From positions 372,001 through 436,000 of the forward strand of contig CAVVHP010000011.1 in NCBI GenBank assembly GCA_963748105.1: DNA of 64,000 nt, given 5' to 3'. The translations under genes were made by a program, and so were the position numbers. This DNA is from JAKAGZ01 sp963748105. Its GTDB lineage: Bacteria; Bacteroidota; Ignavibacteria; Ignavibacteriales; Ignavibacteriaceae. The notes under the pieces are model-generated. The model worked only from the letters and a program-made list of their open reading frames with translations, was not told the DNA's origin and did not search any database. This document shows, in pieces, positions 1 through 9,456 of the stretch. Positions within the stretch are counted from its first letter, which is position 1, and every line of letters begins with the position of its first letter.

Positions 1-17
1 TAAGAAGATAAAAGATT

Positions 18-42
18 GCCCGTTTTTAAGGAAAAAACGGGC
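18..42 (-). terminator. Hairpin terminator of the TonB-like operon
   Basis: A GC-rich inverted repeat (gcccgttttt ... aaaaacgggc) lies just beyond the 3' end of the minus-strand operon that ends at 120. Read on the minus strand it is followed by a mixed T-rich tail, so it fits a rho-independent terminator with an imperfect U-tract. Confidence 0.55.
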
Positions 43-119
43 AGAAATGTAATTCAAATTTGAATCCAACAGGGAAATTTACATAGGTTACAATTATTTT
101 TTTAATTATCGTATTTTTA

Positions 120-827
120 TTATTTATTAGCCAGTCTGAACACGACCGGGATTGATACCTGTACTTTAACAGGAACTCCTTTTTCCATTCCCGGATTAAA
201 TTTTACCTTTTTAATTGCATTAACGGCGGCTTCATCACATCCTCCACCTATTCCTTTTATGACTTCCGTTTTTGTAACAACACCAGCTTCATTTATATAA
301 GCTGTTACATAAACTTTTCCCTGTATCCCTGCTCTTCGCGCAATTTCCGGGTACACAATATTTTTTTGTATTGCATTAATTCCCCCTATAGGTGTTGGCA
401 TATTATCAACTTTTACACTGTAACCGGGAGAATAATTCCAGTCAAAATTATACTTTACAGGCTTATCGTCTTTCTTCCCAATTGCAAAATTTTGTTTTGA
501 TAAAACATCTGTCATTATATCAGCATTTTTTTCATTTGGTGCATTCAACACAATAATTTTATCAAGTGACCCGGATTCATTTACGAATAAACTCAGACTA
601 TAATTTTCGTTTCCATTAATTGTCAGGCCTTTATCCTTAACTTCCTGATCAATTTGTTTATACAGTTTCTCACTGTAATTAGTTGAAAAGACTTCTTTTG
701 TATTATCAACCTGATTCCCGGGTAAGTAATTATTATCATTTAATTTAATTACTTCAACTTGATTACTTCTTTGATTGCAGCTGATTATCAGGAAGCTGAA
801 TACAAAAAGTATTAATAAATTCTTCAT
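120..827 (-). CDS. TonB C-terminal domain lipoprotein (energy-transducer-like)
   Basis: A 235-residue protein. The N-terminus is a lipoprotein signal (hydrophobic stretch ending LIISC, Cys17), and residues about 150-233 form a TonB C-terminal domain: YPEIARRAGIQGKV start, GGCDEAAVNAI helix and VPVKVQVSIPVVF end. Family members couple inner-membrane energy to outer-membrane receptors or act as periplasmic TonB-domain proteins. A lipid anchor instead of the usual transmembrane helix makes a classical ExbBD-coupled role uncertain. It is the third gene of a minus-strand set with the sigma factor and putative anti-sigma gene, 41 bp after the latter, suggesting sigma-controlled expression. The domain call is secure; the physiological role is inferred. 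Confidence 0.85.
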   Translation of the reverse strand: MKNLLILFVFSFLIISCNQRSNQVEVIKLNDNNYLPGNQVDNTKEVFSTNYSEKLYKQIDQEVKDKGLTINGNENYSLSLFVNESGSLDKIIVLNAPNEKNADIMTDVLSKQNFAIGKKDDKPVKYNFDWNYSPGYSVKVDNMPTPIGGINAIQKNIVYPEIARRAGIQGKVYVTAYINEAGVVTKTEVIKGIGGGCDEAAVNAIKKVKFNPGMEKGVPVKVQVSIPVVFRLANK

Positions 828-868
828 ATTATCCTCATAATTTTGTTGATCTTATCACAATCTCATTT

Positions 869-1297
869 TCATGCAATCCCTTGACTTCTGCTGAAGGCAG
901 TGCATTCTATTAATGATTCAATAGTTCTGTCTTGGTTTTCAAGCTTGCTATTGATTTTAGCAAGATCATTTTTATAAGTGTTTGATTCAGCGTAGAAAAA
1001 CAAACTGATGAAAAAGAATGTTAGAACTGAAGCATAAACAAAGAGCGGTTTCATCTTGAATCCTGCAAATTTCTTCTTTTCTAAAAAAATTGTTTTCGCA
1101 AGAATATTCCTTTCTAGCTCCTGAGGGAAGTCAGTCTGCATTTCGTTAGTTACTGATTTTAGCAGGTGCTGTCCCTTAAAATAATTTCTTGCATTTTCAT
1201 CGTTTGAAAGTGAAAGAAACAATTCCGATTCACTGCTTTTATCCAGCTCACCGTCAAAATACTTGTCAATCATTTTAATTAATTCTTCTGATTCCAT
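869..1297 (-). CDS. Putative anti-sigma factor, single membrane helix
   Basis: A 142-residue protein. The N-terminal half is acidic and helical (KYFDGELD, typical of the zinc-less anti-sigma-domain beginning seen next to ECF genes), one transmembrane helix lies at about residues 85-103 (PLFVYASVLTFFFISLFFY), and a short coiled-coil-like tail follows. It starts 12 bp after the ECF sigma gene, the usual position for a cognate membrane anti-sigma factor. No HxxxCxxC zinc motif is visible. The function is inferred from architecture and position rather than a strong family match. Confidence 0.7.
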   Translation of the reverse strand: MESEELIKMIDKYFDGELDKSSESELFLSLSNDENARNYFKGQHLLKSVTNEMQTDFPQELERNILAKTIFLEKKKFAGFKMKPLFVYASVLTFFFISLFFYAESNTYKNDLAKINSKLENQDRTIESLIECTAFSRSQGIA

Positions 1298-1309
1298 TGT
1301 ATCCTCTTT

Positions 1310-1834
1310 TCATTTAAAAACCTTTGATAATTTTAGCATAAGTTTCTTCCTTGCTAAATGTATTCTGCTTTTTACAAGTTTTTCATCAATGCCAATTATA
1401 TCTGAAATTTCTTCATATCTTAATCCACCAAACTCTTTAAGTACAAAAACTTCTTTTTGTTCAATCGGAATATTCTCAAGTTCTGATTCTATTTTTTCTT
1501 TTAGATCTTTCATCTCAATAATTTCCAAAACATCAAAATCTGATCCGATTTCCAACTCATCGGTGTCGGCTACTTTAAACTGATCTACCTTTGTTTTCTT
1601 GCCTCTGTAATAATTGAATGCTTCAAACTTTGCAGTCTTAAAAACCCAGATGTCTATCTTATTTTTGTCATTAATAGAATTATAATTTTCAAACAATTTA
1701 AGGAAGACATTTTGTGTAATATCCTCCGCAGTTAGACTATGAGAAGTCATTTTTAACAAATAATTGTAAAGCCGCTTTTTCAGGCGGTTAAAAACAATCG
1801 TAAACTCAATTATATGGTCTTTGCTGTTTTGCAA
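1310..1834 (-). CDS. ECF (sigma-70 family) RNA polymerase sigma factor
   Basis: A 174-residue ECF sigma factor. Region 2 covers about residues 10-80 (LTAEDITQNVFLKLFENY and the DIWVFKTAKFEAFNYYR stretch for promoter melting). Region 4 covers about residues 115-170, with the helix-turn-helix GGLRYEEISDIIGI ... VKSRIHLARKKL. It directs polymerase to its own regulon and is probably held by the downstream membrane protein. It is first in the operon sigma-anti-sigma-TonB lipoprotein. The divergent dxr gene begins 217 bp away, and the gap must hold both promoters; I could not identify them securely. Confidence 0.9.
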   Translation of the reverse strand: MQNSKDHIIEFTIVFNRLKKRLYNYLLKMTSHSLTAEDITQNVFLKLFENYNSINDKNKIDIWVFKTAKFEAFNYYRGKKTKVDQFKVADTDELEIGSDFDVLEIIEMKDLKEKIESELENIPIEQKEVFVLKEFGGLRYEEISDIIGIDEKLVKSRIHLARKKLMLKLSKVFK

Positions 1835-2050
1835 GATATCTTGAAAGCTTTCACTTAAATAGACACATCAAATATGCGAAAGTTGTTAAATCCTCCCGAT
1901 AAAACCCAATATAAATTTAACAGAATTTCCAAGACAGAAAATATTAAATAAATGGTGATTTATAGGCCATAAACGACATTTCCGGAGGTTGTTGTTCATT
2001 GATTAAAAGGGTATTCCTTCGTACTTTTAAAATCGCATTATTTAAGAGAT

Positions 2051-3193
2051 ATGAAAAATATTTTAATATTAGGATCAACCGGATCTATAGGGATAAATAC
2101 ACTAAATGTTGTAAGACAATTTCCCGATAAATTCAAAGTAGAAGCCCTTACAGTAAATACCCGTATTGATCTTCTGGAATCTCAGATAAATGAATTTAAC
2201 CCCCGGCTTGTAGTTGTTAAAGAAAAGAAAGCCGCTGCCGAATTAAGAAAAAAAGTGGGTGATAAATGTAAAGTCCTCTCCGGTGATGAAGGATTATGTG
2301 AAGCCGCAGCAGAATGTGAATATGATATACTCGTTGGTGCGATGGTTGGTTTTGCAGGGCTTGCTCCAACTATAGAGGCTATTAAACGCGGCAAAAGAAT
2401 TGCCTTGGCTAATAAGGAAACTCTTGTTGTTGCGGGTGAGCTGGTAACAAAATTATGTAAGCAGCACAATGCTGAGTTAATCCCTGTTGATTCTGAACAC
2501 AGCGCAATTTTTCAGTGCCTGATTGGTGAAGAAAAAAATGAAGTAGAAAAGCTTATTCTTACGGCTTCAGGCGGACCTTTTCTGGATACAGAAAAATCAG
2601 AGCTTGTAAATGTAACAGTAGACGAAGCACTGAATCATCCCAACTGGAATATGGGGAATAAGATTACAATTGATTCCGCTTCAATGATGAATAAAGGACT
2701 GGAAGTAATCGAAGCCCATTGGCTGTTCGGTCTTCCTCAGGATAAAATTGATGTTGTTATTCATCCACAATCGATCGTTCATTCAATGGTGCAATTTGTT
2801 GATGGGTCAATAAAAGCGCAGATGGGGCTTCCTGATATGAAACTTCCAATTCAGTATGCGTTAGGGTATCCTGAAAGATTAGGAAATGATTTTCAAAGAA
2901 CTGATCTTCCAAAGATAAATGCACTTACTTTTTTTGATCCTGATTTTGAGAAATATGAATGCCTTAAAATTGCATTTGATGTAATGGAAGCAGGAGGAAC
3001 ATCCCCCTGTATTATGAATGCAGCAAATGAAATTGCTGTTGATAAATTTTTAAATAAAAAAATCAAATTTTCACAGATACCGGAACTGATTCATAAAGCG
3101 CTCAGTAAAATGGGAAATCATAAATCACCGGACCTTGATGTTATTTATGAGTGTGATAAAGAAACAAGAAATTTTGTAACTCAATTGTTCTAA
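2051..3193 (+). CDS. dxr: 1-deoxy-D-xylulose 5-phosphate reductoisomerase
   Basis: A full-length 380-residue enzyme that converts DXP to 2-C-methyl-D-erythritol 4-phosphate with NADPH, the committed step of the non-mevalonate isoprenoid pathway in the cytosol. Visible hallmarks are the NADPH loop GSTGSIG at residues 8-14, the metal and substrate site DSEHSAIFQ at 147-155, SGGPF, and NHPNWNMGNKITIDSASMMNKG followed by EAHWLF. The start ATG is followed by a normal MKNILILGSTG terminus. It precedes rseP by 17 bp, a dxr-rseP order common in bacteria, so the two are probably cotranscribed. Confidence 0.97.
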   Translation: MKNILILGSTGSIGINTLNVVRQFPDKFKVEALTVNTRIDLLESQINEFNPRLVVVKEKKAAAELRKKVGDKCKVLSGDEGLCEAAAECEYDILVGAMVGFAGLAPTIEAIKRGKRIALANKETLVVAGELVTKLCKQHNAELIPVDSEHSAIFQCLIGEEKNEVEKLILTASGGPFLDTEKSELVNVTVDEALNHPNWNMGNKITIDSASMMNKGLEVIEAHWLFGLPQDKIDVVIHPQSIVHSMVQFVDGSIKAQMGLPDMKLPIQYALGYPERLGNDFQRTDLPKINALTFFDPDFEKYECLKIAFDVMEAGGTSPCIMNAANEIAVDKFLNKKIKFSQIPELIHKALSKMGNHKSPDLDVIYECDKETRNFVTQLF

Positions 3194-3210
3194 TAGGAGA
3201 AAATCTTTTA

Positions 3211-4563
3211 ATGGATTATGTAATTTATTTTGCGATAACTATAGGTATACTCGTTTTTATTCATGAGTTCGGACACTTTATTGCTGCAAAAGCCTGTGGC
3301 ATGAGGGCAGAAGTTTTTGCTATTGGCTTCGGTAAAAGACTCTTCGGATGGAATAAAATTAATGGTTTTACTTTTGGTGATCTGCCCAAGGATTTTGACG
3401 GTGGGGATCACACCGATTACAGGCTTAGCCTGCTTCCGCTCGGTGGCTACGTTAAAATTGCCGGAATGGTAGATGAAAGTTTTGATACCGAGTTTGCTGA
3501 CAAGCCACCGGAACCATACGAATTCAGGGCAAGACCTGTTTACCAGAAAGTGATTGTGATTACTGCCGGAGTTGCAATGAATCTGCTTCTTGCAGTACTG
3601 GTTTTCTGGGGGGCTAATTTTTTTCAGGGCAAACAGGTAGTAAAGACCACAACCATCGGCTATGTTGAGCCCGGCTCCAAAGCTGATTCTGCCGGATTTA
3701 AAACTGATGACAGAATTTTAGCAGTAAACGGAGTAACTGTAAAAAATTGGGAAGAAGTTGGTTCCGAAATTTTCATCAATACTCTTGGCGAAGATTTAAC
3801 TGTAAAATTACAGAGAGATAAGGAAACAAAAACACTAAATATTCCTCGTTCTCGTATTCCGGACGGAAGCAAAAGATCATTTCTTATTCCGACCGGTATA
3901 AGAGCCCAGGTTGGTGATGTATTAAAAGATTCTCCTGCATTGAAAGCCGGTGTAAAAAAGGGAGACATTCTTTTAAGCCTAAACAATATTCCTCTTTATT
4001 CTGCTGAAGAGACTATTAAAGTAGTAGGAGAAAATAAAAATAAAACTGTTCCGTTAAATGTATTAAGAGGAAAAGACACACTAAATTTAAGTGTTACTCC
4101 AAGCGGTGAAGGACTAATAGGAATACAAATTGGCCAGACTTTTACCGGCCCGGTTGAATATAGGACCTTTGGATTTTTTGAATCCTTTGCACGTGGATGG
4201 GACCAGGTTGTTTATTTAACTGATCTCACTTTTACAATGGTGAATAAAGTTATCGGTGGGAAAATTGCTTTCGGAAAAGCTTTTGGCGGCCCTGTTAAGA
4301 TTGCGGAGTTTGCGGCACAATCGGCTGAAACTGGAATTGCAACATTCCTGAATTTCCTTGCCTATTTAAGTTTAACGCTTGCTATAATTAATATTTTACC
4401 TTTCCCTGTGCTGGATGGTGGTCATCTTGTAATTATTTTATTGGAAGGTGCATTCAAACGCGAGATTCCTATTAAAATAAAAATTGCTATTCAAAATGTT
4501 GGTTTTGTAATTCTTATGCTTCTTATGGCATTTATAATTTATAACGATTTAATAAATTTATAA
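3211..4563 (+). CDS. rseP: Site-2 protease RseP (RIP metalloprotease)
   Basis: A 450-residue intramembrane zinc protease. HEFGH at residues 18-22 in the first membrane helix and the LDG motif (FPVLDGGH, about residue 400) supply the zinc ligands. Two PDZ domains lie between them (around residues 135-215 and 225-300, with PGSKADSAGFKTDD and SPALKAGVKKGD). It cleaves membrane-bound anti-sigma factors after a first periplasmic cut; the anti-sigma protein at 869-1297 is a possible client, but this is only inference. An optimal gaggag-like site is absent; aggag lies just upstream of the ATG. Confidence 0.95.
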   Translation: MDYVIYFAITIGILVFIHEFGHFIAAKACGMRAEVFAIGFGKRLFGWNKINGFTFGDLPKDFDGGDHTDYRLSLLPLGGYVKIAGMVDESFDTEFADKPPEPYEFRARPVYQKVIVITAGVAMNLLLAVLVFWGANFFQGKQVVKTTTIGYVEPGSKADSAGFKTDDRILAVNGVTVKNWEEVGSEIFINTLGEDLTVKLQRDKETKTLNIPRSRIPDGSKRSFLIPTGIRAQVGDVLKDSPALKAGVKKGDILLSLNNIPLYSAEETIKVVGENKNKTVPLNVLRGKDTLNLSVTPSGEGLIGIQIGQTFTGPVEYRTFGFFESFARGWDQVVYLTDLTFTMVNKVIGGKIAFGKAFGGPVKIAEFAAQSAETGIATFLNFLAYLSLTLAIINILPFPVLDGGHLVIILLEGAFKREIPIKIKIAIQNVGFVILMLLMAFIIYNDLINL

Positions 4564-4581
4564 ATAAGTGGGTGTTAACAT

Positions 4582-4609
4582 AAAAGTCCTTCTAAACGAA
4601 GGACTTTTT
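4582..4609. terminator. Bidirectional hairpin terminator between rseP and the convergent gene
   Basis: A perfect inverted repeat (aaaagtccttc ... gaaggactttt) has A-rich and T-rich shoulders on either side. It lies between the 3' ends of two convergent genes and can serve both directions. Confidence 0.85.
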
Positions 4610-4634
4610 ATTAAAAACAGATAAAAAGATGTGA

Positions 4635-6455
4635 TTAATTCTCTATTGTTGTAGTCATTGCTAACTTTTCAATTTCAAGCATTAAGTGGTGTAAAGAATT
4701 TTTGCTTGCTTCCAGTTCACTCAGAATTTCTGATTTTGTCTCATCGAACCTGTCTTTCATATCATTAAACAGGTTATGATAATAATTAATCCCTTCTTTC
4801 AGATTATTCACAAAAGTTAAGAAGTATTTTTCCTGTTTTTCTGACATTGAATCCTTTGTATCCTCAATCTTATTTTTAAGGTATTCTATGTAAATTTTTA
4901 ATTCCTTTATAAATAAATTAGGGCGGTCCGTTCTCGTTATAATATTCAGTCGCCCGTAAATGTGATCTGTAATTTCTTTTAAGCTCATTATCTTTGAAAA
5001 GTATGCCAGGTTTGGCCCGGGACAAACTGAAACACCAGTACCTTCCCTTTTTGTACATAAATTATTCTTTAGCAGTGCGGAAGTACCTAAGCCAACACAT
5101 ATGCAGGCTTTTGCAGTAATATTTTCAAATTCTGTGTCATGTTCTTCGGGAGTCAGATTTTTATCATCAAGTTCTTTTAGCTTTAAATACTGGTATTGTC
5201 TTGAGGCTGTACAAATGTTCTTTTCTGTGAATTCCTTATTGTTTACTCTAATATATTCCTTTGGGCAGGAACTACCGGGTCTTCCTTTAGAGATTAAAGC
5301 AATTTTTTCAATGTCCTTTGTATTGCCCTTCAAACTATTAAATGGGACACCCAATGGGGAAATATTACTAAGATATAAATCCTTCTCTTTCGCATCAGAC
5401 AATTGTTGTAAAGTTGAATTGTCCACTGTAGTAACTTCAGGGACTAGAAGAAACGGAGTTCCCCATCCGATAGAATCGATTTTATAATGATCCATCAAAA
5501 ACTGGTGTTCTTCCGCTGTACCAACACCACCTTGTGCAGTTAATTTTATAGGTAATTCTGATTTGGGAATTACCCGGCCTTTAAGAGAAAGTGCTTTAAC
5601 ATATATTTCAAGAAGTGTCTGGGCCAACTCATTTCTCTTGCTTTTAAACTCTTCCAGGATAGGCCCAAGTAAATATCCATCCGTTGCGAATGCATGTCCG
5701 CCGCAATTTAAGCCTGATTCAATCCTATACTCGGAAACCCAGAGTCCTTTATTTGCTAAAAATTTTCCCTGTATAAAAGCAGACCTGTAATCACTTACTT
5801 TTAAAGTTATTTTCTTTTTGATGTTTCCATTTTCGTCGGGATAAAAATCCTCAAATTGGGTCAGGTAACTATATAGCCTCGGATTCATTCCAGCTGAAAA
5901 AACAATAGAAGAATTTAAATTACTTTTTGCATAACCTCTCAGTGCTGCGTGGGCATCATTAAATTCAACCGCCAGTTTCTCACCTTTTCTGTAATTCTCC
6001 TTATCAAGTTTTGTCATTATGTTTACATCAATACTACCCATAGACAGGCTTTCATTAATCCAGTCCTTGATCTCGTTTAAATTAAAATTTATAGTTAATT
6101 TTTTGAATTCCTGTTTAATTGATGAATATTCCGGCAGCATATTCAGGTATTCTTTCAGCTCATTTCCTTTTCCAGTAACGCTTTTCTTTAAATCTTCAAA
6201 CTTTTTTTCCGCGAGCAAACGAATTAAATTCAGGTAGGATGTAATTCTCTTTGCTCTGAAGTCTTCACTTTTTTCTGTTATTTCTTCATATGGAATTTCA
6301 TGTTTTCCGCAGTACATTTTTCTTAATCTTTCGAGAAGCATGTCATCAACTAGCGAAATTACGGAGTCCACTCCGTACTGTGAGACTTTTAATGGAGTAT
6401 CAATTGTAAATCCGATTCCCATTACTGGTATGTGAAATGAATGAGCTTTTGTCAT
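4635..6455 (-). CDS. Conserved Cys-rich protein of unknown function, possible TIM-barrel oxidoreductase
   Basis: A 606-residue soluble protein that I cannot assign. I recall similar long proteins beginning MTKAHSFHIPVMGIGFTI from other Bacteroidota, all without a function. The middle resembles a flavin or TIM-barrel scaffold: ESGLNCGGHAFA (about 250), LPIKLTAQGGVGTAEEH (about 310) and IGWGTPFLLVPE. Eight or so cysteines cluster in the second half (SSCPKEY, KNICTA, KACICVG, NNLCTK, VSVCPGP), suggesting an iron-sulfur or metal site. The last 80 residues are helical and probably coiled. No signal peptide or membrane helix is visible. The gene stands alone, upstream of the convergent terminator, with the nitrilase remnant preceding it. 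Confidence 0.8.
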   Translation of the reverse strand: MTKAHSFHIPVMGIGFTIDTPLKVSQYGVDSVISLVDDMLLERLRKMYCGKHEIPYEEITEKSEDFRAKRITSYLNLIRLLAEKKFEDLKKSVTGKGNELKEYLNMLPEYSSIKQEFKKLTINFNLNEIKDWINESLSMGSIDVNIMTKLDKENYRKGEKLAVEFNDAHAALRGYAKSNLNSSIVFSAGMNPRLYSYLTQFEDFYPDENGNIKKKITLKVSDYRSAFIQGKFLANKGLWVSEYRIESGLNCGGHAFATDGYLLGPILEEFKSKRNELAQTLLEIYVKALSLKGRVIPKSELPIKLTAQGGVGTAEEHQFLMDHYKIDSIGWGTPFLLVPEVTTVDNSTLQQLSDAKEKDLYLSNISPLGVPFNSLKGNTKDIEKIALISKGRPGSSCPKEYIRVNNKEFTEKNICTASRQYQYLKLKELDDKNLTPEEHDTEFENITAKACICVGLGTSALLKNNLCTKREGTGVSVCPGPNLAYFSKIMSLKEITDHIYGRLNIITRTDRPNLFIKELKIYIEYLKNKIEDTKDSMSEKQEKYFLTFVNNLKEGINYYHNLFNDMKDRFDETKSEILSELEASKNSLHHLMLEIEKLAMTTTIEN

Positions 6456-6599
6456 CTTCAGGTTTCTTCCTTAATTGTTGCATATATGGACTGCATTTCT
6501 GCAATAGTCTGAATACTAAATATACCGATATATTTGCATTCTTTTAAACCCTAAATTTAACTCTTTTGTTGAGGCATTATAGTTGAGCTTCTTAAACAA

Positions 6600-7530
6600 T
6601 TAAGTCTTTTTGTGAATTTTCAATTCAAACACGTCTGGTCTTGAATAATGGCCGGCAGCATCAAACATTCTTTTGGAGCTGGAAATTTCATTCAAATCTA
6701 TATCTGAGTAAAGAATCTCTTCTTTCATAATTACAGGTCCGGCAGTGAATTCACCTTTGGGATTTATTATGCAACTATTACCGGTATTGATCCATTCTCT
6801 TCCTTCCTGATAATAATTTCTGAATTCATAATGAACAGGGATATCATTCATCTTGTTGATTGCCATGCAACTTCCGACTACAAATACTCCTCCCTCCCGA
6901 GCAATATGACGAAGGCTAAGTAACCAGTTTTCACTTTTATCCCACGTAGGTGCAACTAGGATTTGAGTACCCAAATTATACATAGCTTGGCGGGCAAGAG
7001 GCATAAAATTTCCCAACAAATAAGTCCTCCTACTTTACCAATCGAAGTTTCAAATACATTTAGTGTATTGCCATCACCTTGTGCTCATATCATTCTTTCT
7101 CCACCGGTAGGAATTAATTTTCTGTGTTTCCCTAGAATTTTGCCTTTTTCATCTATAAATAATAATGAATTATATAGAGTGTAATTGCTGGTCTCAGTAT
7201 TTTTCTTGTGCAGTCCAAATACCACATTTATTTTAGCTTCACGAACTGCTTTACATAATTTCCCGGTCATTTTATCTGTAATAGAAATTGAATTCTGAAT
7301 AAGTTCGGAATAAAGCTTATTAAGATTTTAGCATTGCTATTTGGTACCACCCATACCCAGTCCGGATATCCGGGGATAAATGCCTCGGGAATTACAACCA
7401 GTTTTGCACCATTTTTACCTGCCTGTTTAATAAGTCTGCAGAGTTTATTAACAGTCTTTTACAGATTCAGAAAAACCGGAGCTGCCTGGACGTTTGCTAT
7501 TTTTACAAGCGCCTTATTTTTTATATTCAT
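6600..7530 (-). pseudogene. Decayed nitrilase / cyanide-hydratase family gene
   Basis: Read across frames this gives a complete nitrilase of about 310 residues. The start MNIKNKALVKIANVQAAPVF is followed by the catalytic Glu (VIPEAFIPGYPDWVW), Lys (GKHRKLIPTGGERM) and Cys (KVGGLICWE). At least four lesions break it: an in-frame TAA after APVFLNL (about 7463-7466), a -1 shift near 7325, a TGA where Trp is expected after GGERMI (about 7083), and a missing A just after the catalytic ICWE (about 7022). The triad residues survive, so decay is recent. Active relatives hydrolyse nitriles to acids and ammonia. Two substitutions plus two deletions argue against simple sequencing error. Confidence 0.85.
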
Positions 7531-7621
7531 ATATAATTAAGATTATATATCTCGGTATAAAGGAATGGAAAACCTATTTTAAATCAGTTTTACCTTCAGA
7601 GCGGTCTTTTGAGTACTGCGA

Positions 7622-8026
7622 TCAAGTAATTACGTCATGTTTTTTGTCAAATTCCAAAAATTCAACAGGAGCACCATTTTCTAAAATCATTGCGACTTTT
7701 ATTCCTTTTGATGGTGAACTTATCTCTTCGATTAATTCTTTTCCTTTTATCGCAGCTCCAAGATTATCGACTTCAAATGCAATATGCGGTACCTTTTTTA
7801 TTATCTCTGCTATTGGACTGTCTTTTTCAAAACGCATCCATTCAATTCCATACTCGCTTGTCTCAAAACCGGAGACATAGAATTTATATTCAGGCAGATA
7901 TTTTTCATTCTCTTTTATTTCATTTGTTGGAATACCTATATGATGAAACCGCATTCCTCTTTTTGAAACAGCAAATGGCTGCTCAGTATCTTTTCTTTTT
8001 ACAGAATTATTATTCTCTGTCTTCAT
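7622..8026 (-). CDS. VOC / glyoxalase-like superfamily protein
   Basis: A 134-residue protein with the vicinal-oxygen-chelate fold pattern. One beta-alpha-beta module begins RFHHIGIPTNEIKENEKYLP (about residues 26-45), and the second module begins PHIAFEVDNL (about 84) and ends PVEFLEF. The metal-ligand positions are plausible at His29 or His30, His85 and Glu in VEFLEF. Members include glyoxalases, dioxygenases and epimerases, and the substrate cannot be told. The first 25 residues are polar and unlike the family, so translation might begin at a later Met. It lies upstream of the nitrilase remnant on the same strand. Confidence 0.75.
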   Translation of the reverse strand: MKTENNNSVKRKDTEQPFAVSKRGMRFHHIGIPTNEIKENEKYLPEYKFYVSGFETSEYGIEWMRFEKDSPIAEIIKKVPHIAFEVDNLGAAIKGKELIEEISSPSKGIKVAMILENGAPVEFLEFDKKHDVIT

Positions 8027-8043
8027 TTCCGTTCTTTTATTAA

Positions 8044-8409
8044 AATATATTATTCCTATAAGAAGCCTTGTATTTCAATTTAATAAAAAAGTAGAATTCG
8101 ATGAAATAAATACCAAAACTTTTAAACATAATTGTGTGCAGTGTAATTTGTCTTTTCGTCCGCTTATCATTTTATAAAACCATCAATACTAAAAAATCAC
8201 CTGAATGCCCCATATTAGCTAATTTAGCACACTATTTGTTTCCATTTTTGAAGTGATGGCTCTGGCGGAAATGATAAAAATAAGCAGGAAATTTTTTTTA
8301 AGCGAAGATACGATTATATTTAATGACAAAGGGCAATTCAGCTTTATATGGTGGGGGGATGCTCCTAAAAAGGCAGGTTCATTTAACAGGAAATGGAAAT
8401 AATAACCAG
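8044..8409. other. Intergenic region between VOC gene and LytS gene
   Basis: The divergent promoters of the VOC gene and the histidine kinase gene must lie here. An open frame runs from 8323 into the kinase, but its first 29 codons do not look like the family. I see no structured RNA, repeat or recognisable operator. Confidence 0.4.
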
Positions 8410-9456
8410 ATGAACAGGAAAAAAGTTTATTGGCTTAGCCAAATTTCAGGCTGGCTCGTTCTTTCACTTATTAATATCGCAATATATGCTTCTTTCAGTG
8501 ACCTGACATTTCCGCACGTACTGGTGAATTTATATTTAAGCTTTTCGGGTATTTGCCTGACCCACATTTATAGAAGTGTAATTAAGAAAAATGACTGGCT
8601 TTCACTTCCCTTAAAGCAAATAATCCCGCGGGTAATTGTCGCCAGTATTTTTATCGGTGTAGTTTTGTTACTGCTCCTTTACACGGTTAATATACTGGGA
8701 GGTCAATTTAGTTTTTCCAGAATCAGATTAGGCAGATTTATATTTAGTGCATTCAATTTAAGTATTGTCGTTCTGGTTTGGGGATTGATTTATTTCTCGG
8801 TTCATTATTTTGAAAATTACAAAAAAGCCGAAATTGAATCCTTGATATGGGAAGCGGCCGTAAAAGATTTTGAATTAAAGACATTAAAGTCGCAACTGAA
8901 TCCTCATTTTATGTTTAATGCGCTCAACAGTATCCGTGCTTTGATAGAAGAAGATCCTGCAAGTGCACAGACTGCAGTTACAAATCTTTCCAATATTCTT
9001 CGTTATTCTTTGAGAATTGAAAGAATGGAAACGGTTTCACTGGAAGATGAAATGCAGACGGTTGAAGATTATCTTGAATTGGAGACAATTAGGTTTGAAG
9101 AGAGGCTGAAATTTAATATTAAAATGGATCCACTATCCAAAAAAATTGAGATTCCACCAATGATGATACAGACTCTTGTTGAAAATGGAATTAAACACGG
9201 AATCTCAAAACGAAGGGAAGGTGGAGAGATATTTGTAAGTGCATCGATTGTAGATTCAAAATTAAGGATAGAAATAAAAAATAGTGGACATATAGATCAG
9301 GATTCTATACAAAATGCAAAAGGTTTCGGTATAAGCAATACAAAACATCGTTTGAGCCTGCTTTATGGTGAGAAAGCAGTGTTCTCAATAAAAAATAATT
9401 CAGAAAATGAAGTACTTACTGAATTAGAAATTCCAATTGGAGGTGCAAATTTATGA
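8410..9456 (+). CDS. LytS/YehU-type sensor histidine kinase
   Basis: A 348-residue kinase, counting from the ATG that gives MNRKKVYWLSQISGW, the usual family start; the open frame extends 29 codons upstream. About four membrane helices cover residues 10-140. The His_kinase domain follows, with LKSQLNPHFMFNALNSI (phospho-acceptor His166), and a HATPase region with LVENGIKHGI and GFGISNTKHRL. The extracytoplasmic loops are tiny, so the signal is probably sensed in the membrane. Its stop overlaps the LytTR regulator by 4 bp, giving translational coupling. The ligand is unknown. Confidence 0.9.
   Translation: MNRKKVYWLSQISGWLVLSLINIAIYASFSDLTFPHVLVNLYLSFSGICLTHIYRSVIKKNDWLSLPLKQIIPRVIVASIFIGVVLLLLLYTVNILGGQFSFSRIRLGRFIFSAFNLSIVVLVWGLIYFSVHYFENYKKAEIESLIWEAAVKDFELKTLKSQLNPHFMFNALNSIRALIEEDPASAQTAVTNLSNILRYSLRIERMETVSLEDEMQTVEDYLELETIRFEERLKFNIKMDPLSKKIEIPPMMIQTLVENGIKHGISKRREGGEIFVSASIVDSKLRIEIKNSGHIDQDSIQNAKGFGISNTKHRLSLLYGEKAVFSIKNNSENEVLTELEIPIGGANL

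Noticed and set aside
7690..8043. Plus-strand frame opposite the VOC gene
   Set aside because: It is antisense to a supported coding sequence, with Leu/Phe-rich content expected from the reverse strand.
8323..8409. 29 extra codons at the front of the histidine kinase
   Set aside because: They precede the conserved MNRKKVYWL start and do not resemble family N-termini.
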